Below are positions 41,392 to 50,136 of a stretch of 64,000 nt of DNA, one piece after another. The DNA comes from Nocardia sp. CY41 (GTDB taxonomy: Bacteria; Actinomycetota; Actinomycetes; Mycobacteriales; Mycobacteriaceae). The stretch covers positions 1 through 64,000 of the forward strand of contig NZ_VUOS01000031.1 in the NCBI RefSeq assembly GCF_009829325.1. The letters are read 5' to 3'. The position numbers were made by a program, and so were the translations under genes. Numbering within the stretch: position 1 is the stretch's first letter; each line of letters opens with the position of its first letter. The notes beneath the pieces are model-generated. The model did no database searches. It saw only the letters and a program-made list of their open reading frames with translations, and had not been told where the DNA came from.

Positions 41392-42404
41392 TTCCCGACC
41401 TCCGCGGCGAGGCCGACGATCTGCCGGGCGCGATCCACGTAACGATGCCCCGCGGCGGTGATCCGCCGGTGCCCGGCCGCCGCGACCTCGGCCGCCCGCT
41501 CCGGGTGGGCGGCAACCCAATCGAGAATCGAGACCAGCTCGTCGGTGCCGTCGAACAGGAAGCACTCGACGGTGTCGCGCAACAGGTCGGCGTGTTCGCC
41601 GGTGCGTTCACCGACGAACAATCCACCGGCCGCGGGCACCTCGAAGCTACGGCAGGTGTGGGTGTCGCGGTTGCCGGAGTTGAGCAGCACCAGATTGGCT
41701 GTCACCTCGGCGATCGCGGCCGAATACGCGGGACCGTACACCGCCCCGCCGACGACGGCGCGGGTGGCGCGCAACTCCGGAACGCGGCGCCAGCCGGGGC
41801 CGCGGACCAGCAGGCGCGGTCCGTAGCGGCGTGCCAGGGACACCAGTTCGGCGCGGCGGTCGGGCCGGCACACTCCGATGAAACCGACCAGATAGTCATC
41901 GGCGCCGCGGCGCGCCGCCGGATGATGCCAGGCCGGGTCGTAAGCGCTGAGCACGAAACCGGCGGCCCGGGCGCCACGCGCCCGCAACTCCGGCACGTTG
42001 TGCTGTTTGGTGGTGACGATCAGGTCCCAGCCGGGTTCCGCGGCCAGGTAGGCGTCGGTGAGGTTCTCGGGGTTGGACACGTCGTCCGGGCTGTAGTGCA
42101 CGTGCAGTGCGGCGGGCACGTCGAGCAGTCGCTGCTGGTCCAGATGGATCCCCTTGAACACGAACAGCATGTCGGGCCGGAACGTGGCGGCGTTGCGTTC
42201 GATCTGGGTGTGTACTCGTTCGATCGTGCGCCGGTCGCGCCGACCGGTCGCCTTCGCGTACACCCACGGTGGCGACAACCTGGCCGGGAGCGTCACCGGT
42301 GTGGAGTCGACCACGAGCACGTCATGGCCGGCTTGCCGGAAGCCGTCGGCGAGCGAACGTGCGTTGCTGCCGAGCCAGTCGTCGCCGACGAACAGAATTC
42401 TCAT
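41388..42404 (-). CDS. Glycosyltransferase, CgeB/GT4-like
   Basis: 338 aa. Begins MRILFVGDDWLGSNARSLAD, typical of CgeB-like proteins. HVHYSPDDVSNPENL, DLIVTTKQHNVPELRARG and VGFIGVCRPDRRAEL mark the centre, and SFEVPAAGGLFVGERTGEH (E-x-x-A-x-G) is the nucleotide-sugar binding site. It is expected to add one residue of the repeat unit in the cytosol. AGGAAGGAAA lies upstream of the ATG, and 2 bp separate it from the flippase stop. Sugar unknown. Confidence 0.85.
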   Translation of the reverse strand: MRILFVGDDWLGSNARSLADGFRQAGHDVLVVDSTPVTLPARLSPPWVYAKATGRRDRRTIERVHTQIERNAATFRPDMLFVFKGIHLDQQRLLDVPAALHVHYSPDDVSNPENLTDAYLAAEPGWDLIVTTKQHNVPELRARGARAAGFVLSAYDPAWHHPAARRGADDYLVGFIGVCRPDRRAELVSLARRYGPRLLVRGPGWRRVPELRATRAVVGGAVYGPAYSAAIAEVTANLVLLNSGNRDTHTCRSFEVPAAGGLFVGERTGEHADLLRDTVECFLFDGTDELVSILDWVAAHPERAAEVAAAGHRRITAAGHRYVDRARQIVGLAAEVGN

Positions 42405-42406
42405 GG

Positions 42407-43822
42407 TCAGGTTTCCTTCCTGGGCACGACAGGCAGCGGCACGGTGTCGGCTTCGGCGTGGTCGCGGCGGGCCAGGAACCGCATCCGCAGCAGATGCCAG
42501 GTGGCGACGGTGATTTCGGCCAGCAGCAGGCCGTAGACCAAGGTGTGCACCGAGCGGGTCCAGACGGTCAGCAGCAAAGCGCCGATGGCGACGAGAGTGC
42601 CGAGCAGCGCCCCGATCAGGACTCCGGTGGTGTCCTGGCGCACCGGCAGGATGGCCGTGGTGATGAACGAGGTGACCGTCGTGGCGGGCAGGATCAGCAC
42701 CTCGATCCGCAACAGACCGGTGGACGCGGCGAATTCGGTACCGAAGACCAGCCGGATCAGCAGGGGCGCGGCCAGCCAGATGCCCGCTGAAGCGAGCGCG
42801 GCGACGGCGACGGTCACGGCCAGCGCCTGTGTGCTGTACCGCCAGAACCCGAGATGGTCGCCGCGTCGGGCCATACGTGGCAACAGTGCGAAGCCGATGG
42901 CGTCGAGCAGTGATTGGACCGCGCGCACCAGGCGGTCGCCGGCCGAGTACAAGCCCAGCGAGACGGCGTCGAGCACGGCCGAGTACAGCGTCGCCGCGCC
43001 CTGCCCGTAGCCGGTGACCAGCAACCGGGAGACGAACACCGGCACGCTGCGGCGCAGCACGACGCCGTAATAGCGGGGACGGGCCGGTGCCCCGTACCGG
43101 CGCCAGGCATCCCACCATGTCAGTGCCACCGTCGGCACCGAGGACAGCAATAGGCACAGCAAGGCGACGTGCGGGTTCGGCAATTGCGGAAGCAGGCCAA
43201 CCAGCAACCCGAGGTAGCACAGCCGCCCGACGCTCTGATAGGCGGTGGAGGTGCCGAACCGCCCCTCACCGATCAGCAGCCAGTCCTCCGACAGGGACCA
43301 GAAGCCACCGACGAACAGGCCGAGCAGCACCATCTGCGCGGCTTCGGGCACGCGCACGGCAAAGGCTACGGCGAGCGCGACACCGAACAGCGTCGCCGTG
43401 GCGAGACGGATGGCCAGATAGTCGCCACGCAGCTGGTTCATCTCCCGCAACCGGGTGTCCCTGCGCGCGTTGATCTCCGGCACGCGGGCGGACAGGAACT
43501 GCGTGACGCCCAGATCCACGACGAGCGAGCCGATGAAGTAGGCCGACATGCCGATGGCGAGCAGGCCGAGGCCGTGGGCGCCGAGTACCCGGGCGATCAG
43601 CGGCACGGTGACGACCGTGACGATGTACTGACCGTATCTGCCGAAACTCACCAGTGCGATATCGCCGAGTACCTCGAACCGGCTCGGCTTGCTGTGCGCG
43701 CCACCACCGCCCGGCCCGCGAGCCCCGTCGGCGCGACGGTGCACCCCGCCGGGACGCCGGGGCAGTTCGACCCGAGGGAAGACGTCGGTGGTCAGCGTGG
43801 CGAGGTAATCGGGTTCGGTCAC
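42407..43822 (-). CDS. Polysaccharide flippase (Wzx/RfbX-like)
   Basis: 471 aa. After a charged N terminus of about 48 residues there are about 12 hydrophobic segments. FGRYGQYIVTVVTVPLIARV (about 60-79), ARVPEINARRDTRLREMN and GAATLYSAVLDAVSLGLYSA are typical of the MOP-type polysaccharide exporter family. It moves the lipid-linked repeat unit across the membrane. Start overlaps the stop of the next gene (ATGA). The N-terminal extension is somewhat long; the start within it is uncertain. Confidence 0.87.
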   Translation of the reverse strand: MTEPDYLATLTTDVFPRVELPRRPGGVHRRADGARGPGGGGAHSKPSRFEVLGDIALVSFGRYGQYIVTVVTVPLIARVLGAHGLGLLAIGMSAYFIGSLVVDLGVTQFLSARVPEINARRDTRLREMNQLRGDYLAIRLATATLFGVALAVAFAVRVPEAAQMVLLGLFVGGFWSLSEDWLLIGEGRFGTSTAYQSVGRLCYLGLLVGLLPQLPNPHVALLCLLLSSVPTVALTWWDAWRRYGAPARPRYYGVVLRRSVPVFVSRLLVTGYGQGAATLYSAVLDAVSLGLYSAGDRLVRAVQSLLDAIGFALLPRMARRGDHLGFWRYSTQALAVTVAVAALASAGIWLAAPLLIRLVFGTEFAASTGLLRIEVLILPATTVTSFITTAILPVRQDTTGVLIGALLGTLVAIGALLLTVWTRSVHTLVYGLLLAEITVATWHLLRMRFLARRDHAEADTVPLPVVPRKET

Positions 43823-44949
43823 GGCGGCGCCACCTCGTCGAGGAAGCGGGTGACCACGCGTGCCGTGGTGCCGATGTCGAAGTCGCGGGCGCGGTCGGCG
43901 CCCGCGGCGGCGATCCGGGCGCGCGCGGCCGGATCGCCGAGCAGTTCGGTGAGAGCCGCGGTGAGCGCGGCTTCGTCACCGGCGGGCACCAGGCGGCCGG
44001 TACGCCCGTCGGCAATGATCTCGGCTGGGCCGCCGGGCACCGTCGCGATCACCGCGCAGCCTGCGGCCATGCCTTCCACAACCACCTGCCCGAACGGCTC
44101 GGGCAGCACCGAGCAGTGCACGAGCACGTCGGCCTCGGCGAGATACCGGTGGGGGTCGTCGACGTGACCGGTGAACGTCACGGCCAGGCCGAGTTCGTCC
44201 GCGAGTCGTTCCAGGTACTGCCGGAAGGGTTGTTCATCGAAGAACGTCCCGCCGACGAGGTACACCGCCGCGGGCCGGGTCGGCACCGCCGCCAAGGCAC
44301 GCAGAAACACGTCCTGGCCTTTCCAGGGACTCAGCCGTCCCACGACGACCACGACCGCATCGGCGGCCGCGCGGGTGCGGGGAAGCGGCGGTGTGGCGGG
44401 CAGGGCGACGCCCGGGTACGCGACGACCACCGGGATGCGCGCGGGCAATGTCTCCCGGGTGCCCTGACTGTTGGCGAGCAGTCCCCGGCAGAACAGAGCG
44501 GCCAGCAGCCGGATAGTGGTGGCAGGGAGCAGGCCGAAGTAGTCCCGGGAGACTCGGTCGTGGACCTGCCAGACGAGGGGCACCCGGGCGCGGCGGGCCG
44601 CGACCGCCCCCAGCACCAGCGCCTTGGTGCTCTCGGCGACCAGCACCCGGGCGCGCAAGTCGCGGACCGCACCCCCGACCGCCCAGCCCAGCCGCAGCAA
44701 CGCGAGAAACCCGCTGATCAGCCGCAACGGGCCGGACCCGATGGTCATCGCCCGGCTGTCGAATCGGCCGGTCACGACACGGGTGTCGATCCCCGCGTCG
44801 CGGGCACGAGCCATCACCGGGCCGTCCTCGGTGCACACCAGCGCCACTTCGGCGCCATGCGCGCGCAGCGTGCGCAGCAGCCGCAGGGTGGCCAATTCAG
44901 CCCCGGACGGCGCGGCGGTGTGGCCGAGGAAGACCGCGGGCCCATTCAT
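43819..44949 (-). CDS. GT4-family glycosyltransferase
   Basis: 376 aa GT-B enzyme. N-terminal SGAELATLRLLRTLRAHGAE, WQVHDRVSRDYFGLL; C-terminal VVVVGRLSPWKGQDVFLRAL (donor-binding K), TFTGHVDDPHRYLAEADVLV, and LPEPFGQVVVEGMAAGCAVI (E-x-F-G-x-x-x-x-E, here EPFGQVVVE). It probably adds a hexose or deoxyhexose to the lipid-linked unit. It overlaps the flippase gene and the upstream GT4 gene by 4 nt on each side. Confidence 0.9.
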   Translation of the reverse strand: MNGPAVFLGHTAAPSGAELATLRLLRTLRAHGAEVALVCTEDGPVMARARDAGIDTRVVTGRFDSRAMTIGSGPLRLISGFLALLRLGWAVGGAVRDLRARVLVAESTKALVLGAVAARRARVPLVWQVHDRVSRDYFGLLPATTIRLLAALFCRGLLANSQGTRETLPARIPVVVAYPGVALPATPPLPRTRAAADAVVVVVGRLSPWKGQDVFLRALAAVPTRPAAVYLVGGTFFDEQPFRQYLERLADELGLAVTFTGHVDDPHRYLAEADVLVHCSVLPEPFGQVVVEGMAAGCAVIATVPGGPAEIIADGRTGRLVPAGDEAALTAALTELLGDPAARARIAAAGADRARDFDIGTTARVVTRFLDEVAPP

Positions 44950-46049
44950 CCGAGCTCCCGATACAGCGCGGCGTGCCGCTGGGCGGCCGCATGCCAGCTG
45001 AAGGTCTCCGCGTGGGCGCGGCACTGCTGCGGCGTCGGCCGGCAGCCGAAGATCGCCGCGCTGATCCGAGCCGCGAGCGCGGCGGGGTCGCCGGGCGGCA
45101 CGATCAACGAGGGATCCAGGCCCCGCACGGCGTCGGGCAGACCGCCGCACCGAGTGACCACCGGCGCCCGGCCCGCGGCGAGCGACTCGAGGGCGATCAG
45201 GCCGAATCCCTCCAGGGCCACCGTCGGCACCACGGTCAGCGCGGCGGAGGTGTAGCGGGCGGCGAGTTCCTGGTCGGGAATCCGGCCGGTGAACTCGACG
45301 CTGCCGTCGAGCCCGCCCTCGATGGCTCCGCGCCGGAGATCCGCCTCGGCGCTGCCGGTTCCGACGATGACCAGACGAGCCTCCGGGTGCTCGGCGAGCA
45401 CCCAGGGCCACGCGCGCAGCAACACATCGATGCCCATCCGGCGCTCCAGCCGCCGCACACACAGGACGACCGGCGGGGACGCGGGGACCGGGGCGGCTCG
45501 GAACCGGGTGAGATCGACTCCGGGCGCGATCACCTCGACGCGATCGGACGGGATGCGGTAGTCGTCGCACAACACAGTGCGGAAGTGATCGGAAAGCACG
45601 ACGAAACGATCCGCGCAAACGTAACGCAAACGTTCGATGAGGTATTTGGCGAAAGCTGCGGCGGGATGCTGTCCGTGCATTCGGCTCTCCGCCGCCCACG
45701 GACCGTGGAAATGCACGACCAGCGGTAGCCGTCGACCACGCCGGTCTCTGGCGGCCGGGCCGTAGAGGCAGAAGTGGCGATCCACGACGGTGCCGGGGTC
45801 CAACGCATCGCGAGCGCAGAACGCGGTGCGGGCGCGGCGCAGTGTCGACCCGCCGACCGGCCCCCAGGACCGGGTACCGGCAACCGTCCGGTCGGGCGGG
45901 CCGAAGGCGGCGGCAGACAACGAAATCCCAGGAACGTCCAGCAATGCGCCGTGCAAATCCGTGAAGTATCGGCCCAGGCCGCCGGGCGCGGCGCCGAACC
46001 ATTCCGATCCGGTCATGTGCACCCGCACCGCGTCGGAAGCGCTGATCAC
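44946..46049 (-). CDS. GT4-family glycosyltransferase, first gene of the nine-gene run
   Basis: 367 aa. GGLGRYFTDLHGALL (about 23-37) is the acceptor-side loop; VVHFHGPWAAESRMHG, VVLSDHFRTVLCDDYRIP, EVIAPGVDLTRFR, VVLCVRRLERRMGIDVLL and LEGFGLIALESLAAGRAPVV (E-x-F-G-style donor site) are standard GT4 blocks. It is transcribed away from the GT2 gene across a 234-bp gap holding the likely promoter of the run. Nine genes down to 36076 follow it, almost all overlapping. Confidence 0.9.
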   Translation of the reverse strand: MISASDAVRVHMTGSEWFGAAPGGLGRYFTDLHGALLDVPGISLSAAAFGPPDRTVAGTRSWGPVGGSTLRRARTAFCARDALDPGTVVDRHFCLYGPAARDRRGRRLPLVVHFHGPWAAESRMHGQHPAAAFAKYLIERLRYVCADRFVVLSDHFRTVLCDDYRIPSDRVEVIAPGVDLTRFRAAPVPASPPVVLCVRRLERRMGIDVLLRAWPWVLAEHPEARLVIVGTGSAEADLRRGAIEGGLDGSVEFTGRIPDQELAARYTSAALTVVPTVALEGFGLIALESLAAGRAPVVTRCGGLPDAVRGLDPSLIVPPGDPAALAARISAAIFGCRPTPQQCRAHAETFSWHAAAQRHAALYRELG

Positions 46050-46283
46050 GACCCGGCCCCCTCATCCCACATGCCACACCCGTGGAGTCATCGGCCGAAC
46101 TCGTTTACGGCCGGGAAGTATAGGGCTGACCACCGGTTTCGCCCTTCTCACGCAGATGCGCGGTATCCGATATTCGGCACCGGTCGGCACGGGTCCGGAT
46201 GCCGACCCGGAGCGAAATATGGCATAGTTCGGGCAATTACGGGGCAATGTCCGATTGCGGTTCTGACAAAAAGGCGGCTGGCG

Positions 46284-47102
46284 ATGCGGAAACTGTCGGT
46301 GTGCGTGCCGGCCTACAACGCGGAACGAACGCTCTCCGCGACCCTGGATTCGGTACTGGCCCAAGACCTCGATTTCGAAGTCGTGATCCTCGACAACGCG
46401 AGCACCGACCGCACCGGCGACATCGCGCGGGCGCGGCGCGATCCGCGGGTGCGTGTCCTGCGCAACGATCGCGTACTGCCGATCGGCGCGAATTGGGACC
46501 GGGCGATCCGGGAATCCACCGGGGACCTCGTGAAGGTGGTCTGTGCCGACGACCTCCTGCGTCCCGGCACCCTCGCCGCGCAGTCGGCGGTGTTCGACGA
46601 CGACGCGATCGCGTTGTGCGCGGGCAGGTTCGACGTGATCGACGAGTCCGGCGACCTGCTCGAGACCGGGCTGGGGCTGCCGCAGCTGATCGGCAGGCAC
46701 GGCAGCCGCCGGCTGGCCCGGGTGATCGTGCGTCGCGGGGCGGCCGACTTCGGCCCCACCGCGGCCGCCATGTTCCGGCGTGCCGACTACGACGCCGTCG
46801 GCGGACTGCGCGGCGACCTCGTATTCCCGATGGATGTGGACCTGTTCGCCCGCGTCGGCAGCCGCGGCGCTTTCCTCGGGCTCGACGACATCGTGGCCGC
46901 CTGGCGGAACTCCTCGTTCAACCTGTGCAGTCGCACATCGACCCGCAGCAAGCTCACCGAGCAGCTGCGATTCCATCATCGGCTGGGCGCCGATCACCCG
47001 GAGCTCGTCGGTCCGGCCGACGTGCTGGCCGGTGACATGCGCCTGGTCCGGGCCTTGGGGACGCGGCTGCGGGTGCGCGCGCGGGCCGCGGTCGGTCGCT
47101 GA
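46284..47102 (+). CDS. GT2-family glycosyltransferase
   Basis: 272 aa GT-A enzyme. VCVPAYNAERTLSATLDSVL, VVILDNASTDRTGDIARARR and VKVVCADDLLRPG give the nucleotide-binding start and the D-x-D-like metal site (ADD, about 87-89). GDLVFPMDVDLFARV (about 179-193) provides the second acidic site (E/D-D). It would add a sugar in the cytosol. It is one of the few plus-strand genes of the cluster, divergent from the GT4 gene at 44946, so both probably share a regulatory region. Confidence 0.9.
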   Translation: MRKLSVCVPAYNAERTLSATLDSVLAQDLDFEVVILDNASTDRTGDIARARRDPRVRVLRNDRVLPIGANWDRAIRESTGDLVKVVCADDLLRPGTLAAQSAVFDDDAIALCAGRFDVIDESGDLLETGLGLPQLIGRHGSRRLARVIVRRGAADFGPTAAAMFRRADYDAVGGLRGDLVFPMDVDLFARVGSRGAFLGLDDIVAAWRNSSFNLCSRTSTRSKLTEQLRFHHRLGADHPELVGPADVLAGDMRLVRALGTRLRVRARAAVGR

Positions 47103-47144
47103 ACAAGACCGCGGTTGCTGCTGTCCGGTAGTGGCCACCGCCGT

Positions 47145-47444
47145 TCACACCGTCGCGGCCGGACCGTCGACATCGCCGCTCGGCGACATCGGTTCGGCGC
47201 GGCGGCGCCCACGCACCGGTCCGATCGCTTCGATGCCGGCGGCGAGCACGAGACCGCCGGACCGGTCGGCCACGACCATCGGCGCCATGGCCGGTGCGAC
47301 CGCGTCGGCCGGTGAATGCGGCTGTCGGCGCATCCGAGAGGTGGTGTTCATCGGTACTGCTGTCCTCGCTCGGGAATTGCCGGCCGGGTGCGGCGCGGGG
47401 AATGTGGTCGTCGGGGCGGAGTCACACGGTCGGGGGTCGGTCAT
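47145..47444 (-). CDS. Small Pro/Ala-rich protein coupled to the methyltransferase gene
   Basis: 99 aa. The ATG overlaps the stop of the methyltransferase gene as ATGA, the same coupling used across the cluster, which is the main support. The N-terminal part (MTDPRPCDSAPTTTFPAPHP) is Pro-rich; the C-terminal part (APMVVADRSGGLVLAAGIEA, then GPVRGRRRAEPMS) has one short hydrophobic stretch. No domain recognised. It may be a membrane-associated accessory peptide or a non-functional tail frame. Confidence 0.45.
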   Translation of the reverse strand: MTDPRPCDSAPTTTFPAPHPAGNSRARTAVPMNTTSRMRRQPHSPADAVAPAMAPMVVADRSGGLVLAAGIEAIGPVRGRRRAEPMSPSGDVDGPAATV

Positions 47445-48541
47445 TTACTCCCCCTTCTGGGTCCGCACGGATCGTCCACGAACCAGCGACCGTCGAGTTC
47501 TGGAAGTTCGGTCGACACTTCATCCAGTAGGTCGGGCAGCGTCAACAGCACCCGGTCGGGCGCTGCCGCGATCAGATCCTGCGGGCTGATGATCGGGATG
47601 TCGGTGCCGGGCATCCGGCGTCCCCGTTTGGCGGGTGCGGCGTCGGCGACTCCGGCGACAAGTCCCTGGTGCGCACCGGCCAGCGACAGCAGGGCAACCG
47701 CCCGGGACGCGGCGCCGTAGGCGTAGACGCGCTGTCCGGCCGCGGCCGCATCGATCAGCCAGTTCCGCAGCGCGCGCACATGGTCGTCCACGAACCGCTG
47801 GAGCCGATGCAGCGATTCCGGGGTGACGAGTTCGCGTTCGCGGGCCAGGATCTCGCGCACGGCGCGGTCCGGCTCGGTAGGGCTGCGCCGAGCTGCTACC
47901 AGCACCGTCCCGCCGTAGAGGTCGAACTCCCACGCGGCGGTCACGCCCATGCCCGCGGCAGTGAGCGCCAGGCTCAGCGCATGCAGGGAGTAGTACGCGA
48001 AATGCCCGTGCCGCAACGCGTTCCACTGCCGTTGTGCCACGATGGCGGCCAGCGAGTGGAACTGCAGCAGGAGCAGCCCGTCCGGCGCGGTGGCCGCGGC
48101 TCGTGCGGCGAACGCGGCCCGCTGGTCGGGTTCGTGCATGATGCCGAAACAGTCCACGACCAGGTCCGCCCGCGCCGCGTCGGCTTCGGTGCAGCCACGC
48201 TCGGCCAGCACCGGCAGCCAGGAACCACCGTGCGGACTACCGAACTCGATGACCGTGTGCCCCCGCAGCAGGCCGGCCGCGTCGACCCGGGCAATCGCAT
48301 CGGCCGCTTGATCGCGCAGGGCCCGCGGCTCCACGCCACGGGGTTCGGCAGCCACGGTGTCGTCTTCGGCGAGCTGCGCCAGCTCGCAGTGCGGGCACCG
48401 CACCATCCGCAGCGGGTGCGTGGTCTCCGCCGGTGTCACCGGCAGGCCCGCGGGCGGGAAATCATCGGCTGCGGGCACCGTCCCGAGATCGAGGACGGTG
48501 TGCAGAACGGCGCCGGAGCAGGCGCGGCAGCGGGCGGTCAT
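47441..48541 (-). CDS. Sugar C-methyltransferase-like protein (TylCIII/NovU type), divergent
   Basis: 366 aa. The N-terminal zinc-binding module is clear: MTARCRACSGAVLHTVLDLG (Cys5, Cys8) with CPHCELAQLAED. The SAM domain starts GHTVIEFGSPHGGSWLPVL, with G-S-P-H-G in place of the usual acidic glycine-rich loop, so SAM binding may be weak. The middle shows LLQFHSLAAIVAQRQWNALR and HGHFAYYSLHALSLALTAAG (H-E-H-like position reading R-H-G-H-F). The C-terminal Methyltransf_14 part includes YAYGAASRAVALLSLAG. NDP-keto-sugar C-methylation is the family role; several key positions deviate. Confidence 0.75.
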   Translation of the reverse strand: MTARCRACSGAVLHTVLDLGTVPAADDFPPAGLPVTPAETTHPLRMVRCPHCELAQLAEDDTVAAEPRGVEPRALRDQAADAIARVDAAGLLRGHTVIEFGSPHGGSWLPVLAERGCTEADAARADLVVDCFGIMHEPDQRAAFAARAAATAPDGLLLLQFHSLAAIVAQRQWNALRHGHFAYYSLHALSLALTAAGMGVTAAWEFDLYGGTVLVAARRSPTEPDRAVREILARERELVTPESLHRLQRFVDDHVRALRNWLIDAAAAGQRVYAYGAASRAVALLSLAGAHQGLVAGVADAAPAKRGRRMPGTDIPIISPQDLIAAAPDRVLLTLPDLLDEVSTELPELDGRWFVDDPCGPRRGSK

Positions 48542-48555
48542 GACACGATGTCGGT

Positions 48556-49119
48556 GTGCGTATCGAGCGGACCGACCTGGTCGACGTGGTGGTGCTGGTC
48601 CCAGCGCCCGTCCGGGACGACCGTGGCCTGTTCACCAGGACCTTCGATGCCGCGGAATTCGACTCCCATCTGGGAATTCCGGGGTTCTCGGCGGGGTTCG
48701 TGCAGGACTCGCAGTCCCGGTCGCACCGCGGGGTGGTGCGCGGCATGCACGGCCGGTCCGGGCGCGGGGAGGCCAAACTGGTGCGCTGCGCACACGGCGC
48801 GGTGCATGACGTGCTGGTCGACATCCGGCCGTCGTCGCCGACGTTCGGCCGGACGCAGGCGTTCCGGCTCGACGACGAGGAGTTCCGGCACCTGTATGTG
48901 CCACCGGGCTTTCTGCACGGATTCCAAGCACTCACCGACACCGCAGATGTGTGCTATCGCATCGATCGGCCGCACGATCCTGCGGAGGATCTCAGCGTCG
49001 CCTTCGACGATCCGGACTTGGCGATCGCCTGGCCGCTGCCGGTGACGGCGGTGTCGGATCGCGACGCGAACGCCGGACGATGGAGCCATCTGCGGGCTAT
49101 CCTGTCACCGGCGCGGTGA
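48556..49119 (+). CDS. dTDP-4-dehydrorhamnose 3,5-epimerase-like protein (RmlC family)
   Basis: 187 aa cupin. RmlC blocks: PVRDDRGLFTRTFDAAEF, QSRSHRGVVRGMHGRSGRGE (catalytic His in R-G-x-H), AHGAVHDVLVDIRPSSPTFG, LYVPPGFLHGFQALTDTADV and WPLP near the end. It would invert C3 and/or C5 of an NDP-4-keto sugar. The GTG at 48556 leaves only 14 bp to the divergent methyltransferase start, so the promoters must overlap. No rmlA/B/D gene lies in the window, so the substrate must come from elsewhere or from the nucleotidyltransferase branch here. Confidence 0.88.
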   Translation: MRIERTDLVDVVVLVPAPVRDDRGLFTRTFDAAEFDSHLGIPGFSAGFVQDSQSRSHRGVVRGMHGRSGRGEAKLVRCAHGAVHDVLVDIRPSSPTFGRTQAFRLDDEEFRHLYVPPGFLHGFQALTDTADVCYRIDRPHDPAEDLSVAFDDPDLAIAWPLPVTAVSDRDANAGRWSHLRAILSPAR

Positions 49120-50131
49120 CCGCACGCAGTCGCGGGTCCAGAGCGCCGGACGCTCGCAGCCGCTGCAGCCGCGCGAGCCGGGTGAATCGCTGGGAGAACG
49201 CCTCTTCGGTGAGGCCACGCTCGGTGTACTCACGGTAGAGTTCGGCGGCGCCGTCAGGCACCGACCACTGCGCCTCGAAACCGAGCACCGCGCGGGCGGC
49301 GGAGAAGTCGACCCGGTAGGAGCGGGGGTCGGCGCCGGTCTCCCCGGTGATCAGCAGTCGCGACCCCGGCACGGTGGCCACCACCGACTCGGCGATCTCG
49401 GCCACGGTGAGATTGTTTCGCTCCGTGCCGATGTTGAACGCCCGGCCTGCGACGGCCGACGCCGGTGCGGTGAGGCAACGTTCGAAGGCCGCCGCGATGT
49501 CGCGGGCGTGGACCAGCGGCCGCCAGGGCGTGCCGTCGGAGAGCACCTTCACCGTACCGGTGAGGACGGCGTGTCCGACAAGGTTGTTGAGCACGATGTC
49601 AGCGCGCGGACGAGGGGAGAATCCGAACGCGGTGGCATTGCGCAGGAAGACGGGAACGAAGTCGTCGTCGGCCAGCGCCGCGACATCGTCTTCGACGCGC
49701 ACCTTCGACTCGGCGTAGGGGGTGATCGGCCGCAGCGGCGCCGACTCGGTCACCAGTTCGTCTCCGGCGGCACCGTACACCGAGCAGGTGGAGGCGTACA
49801 GGAACCGGGACACACCGGCTTCTTTCGCGAGCCGAGCCAGGCGCACCGAGGCGCGATGGTTTATCTCGTGGGTGACTTCCGGCGCGAGCGCGCCCAGCGG
49901 ATCATTGGACAGCGCGGCTAGATGGACGACCGCATCGATGCCGCGAAGGGCGTCGATCTGCACCGATCGCAGGTCGACGCGCAGGCCCTCCGGATCGCCG
50001 GCGAACTCACCGAGCAGGCAGTCGGCGAACCAGCCGGTGTCGAGCCCGACGACCTCGTGCCCGGCGGCTTGGAGTATCGGGACCATGACGGTGCCCAGAT
50101 ATCCCTGATGCCCGGTGACCAGGACTCGCAT
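49097..50131 (-). CDS. NAD-dependent epimerase/dehydratase (SDR) for nucleotide sugars
   Basis: 344 aa extended SDR. VTGHQGYLGTVMVPILQAAG (G-x-x-G-x-x-G), HLAALSNDPLG, LYASTCSVYGA (catalytic Ser/Thr), PYAESKVRVE (Tyr-x-x-x-Lys) and VLSDGTPWRPLVHARDIAAA are typical of 4,6-dehydratases or 4-epimerases. AAAGGAG is upstream of the ATG. It overlaps the 3' end of the convergent RmlC-like gene by 23 bp. It is the last of four minus-strand sugar genes (C-methyltransferase, nucleotidyltransferase, deacetylase, this SDR). Confidence 0.9.
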   Translation of the reverse strand: MRVLVTGHQGYLGTVMVPILQAAGHEVVGLDTGWFADCLLGEFAGDPEGLRVDLRSVQIDALRGIDAVVHLAALSNDPLGALAPEVTHEINHRASVRLARLAKEAGVSRFLYASTCSVYGAAGDELVTESAPLRPITPYAESKVRVEDDVAALADDDFVPVFLRNATAFGFSPRPRADIVLNNLVGHAVLTGTVKVLSDGTPWRPLVHARDIAAAFERCLTAPASAVAGRAFNIGTERNNLTVAEIAESVVATVPGSRLLITGETGADPRSYRVDFSAARAVLGFEAQWSVPDGAAELYREYTERGLTEEAFSQRFTRLARLQRLRASGALDPRLRAVTAPVTG

Positions 50132-50136
50132 CGTTG

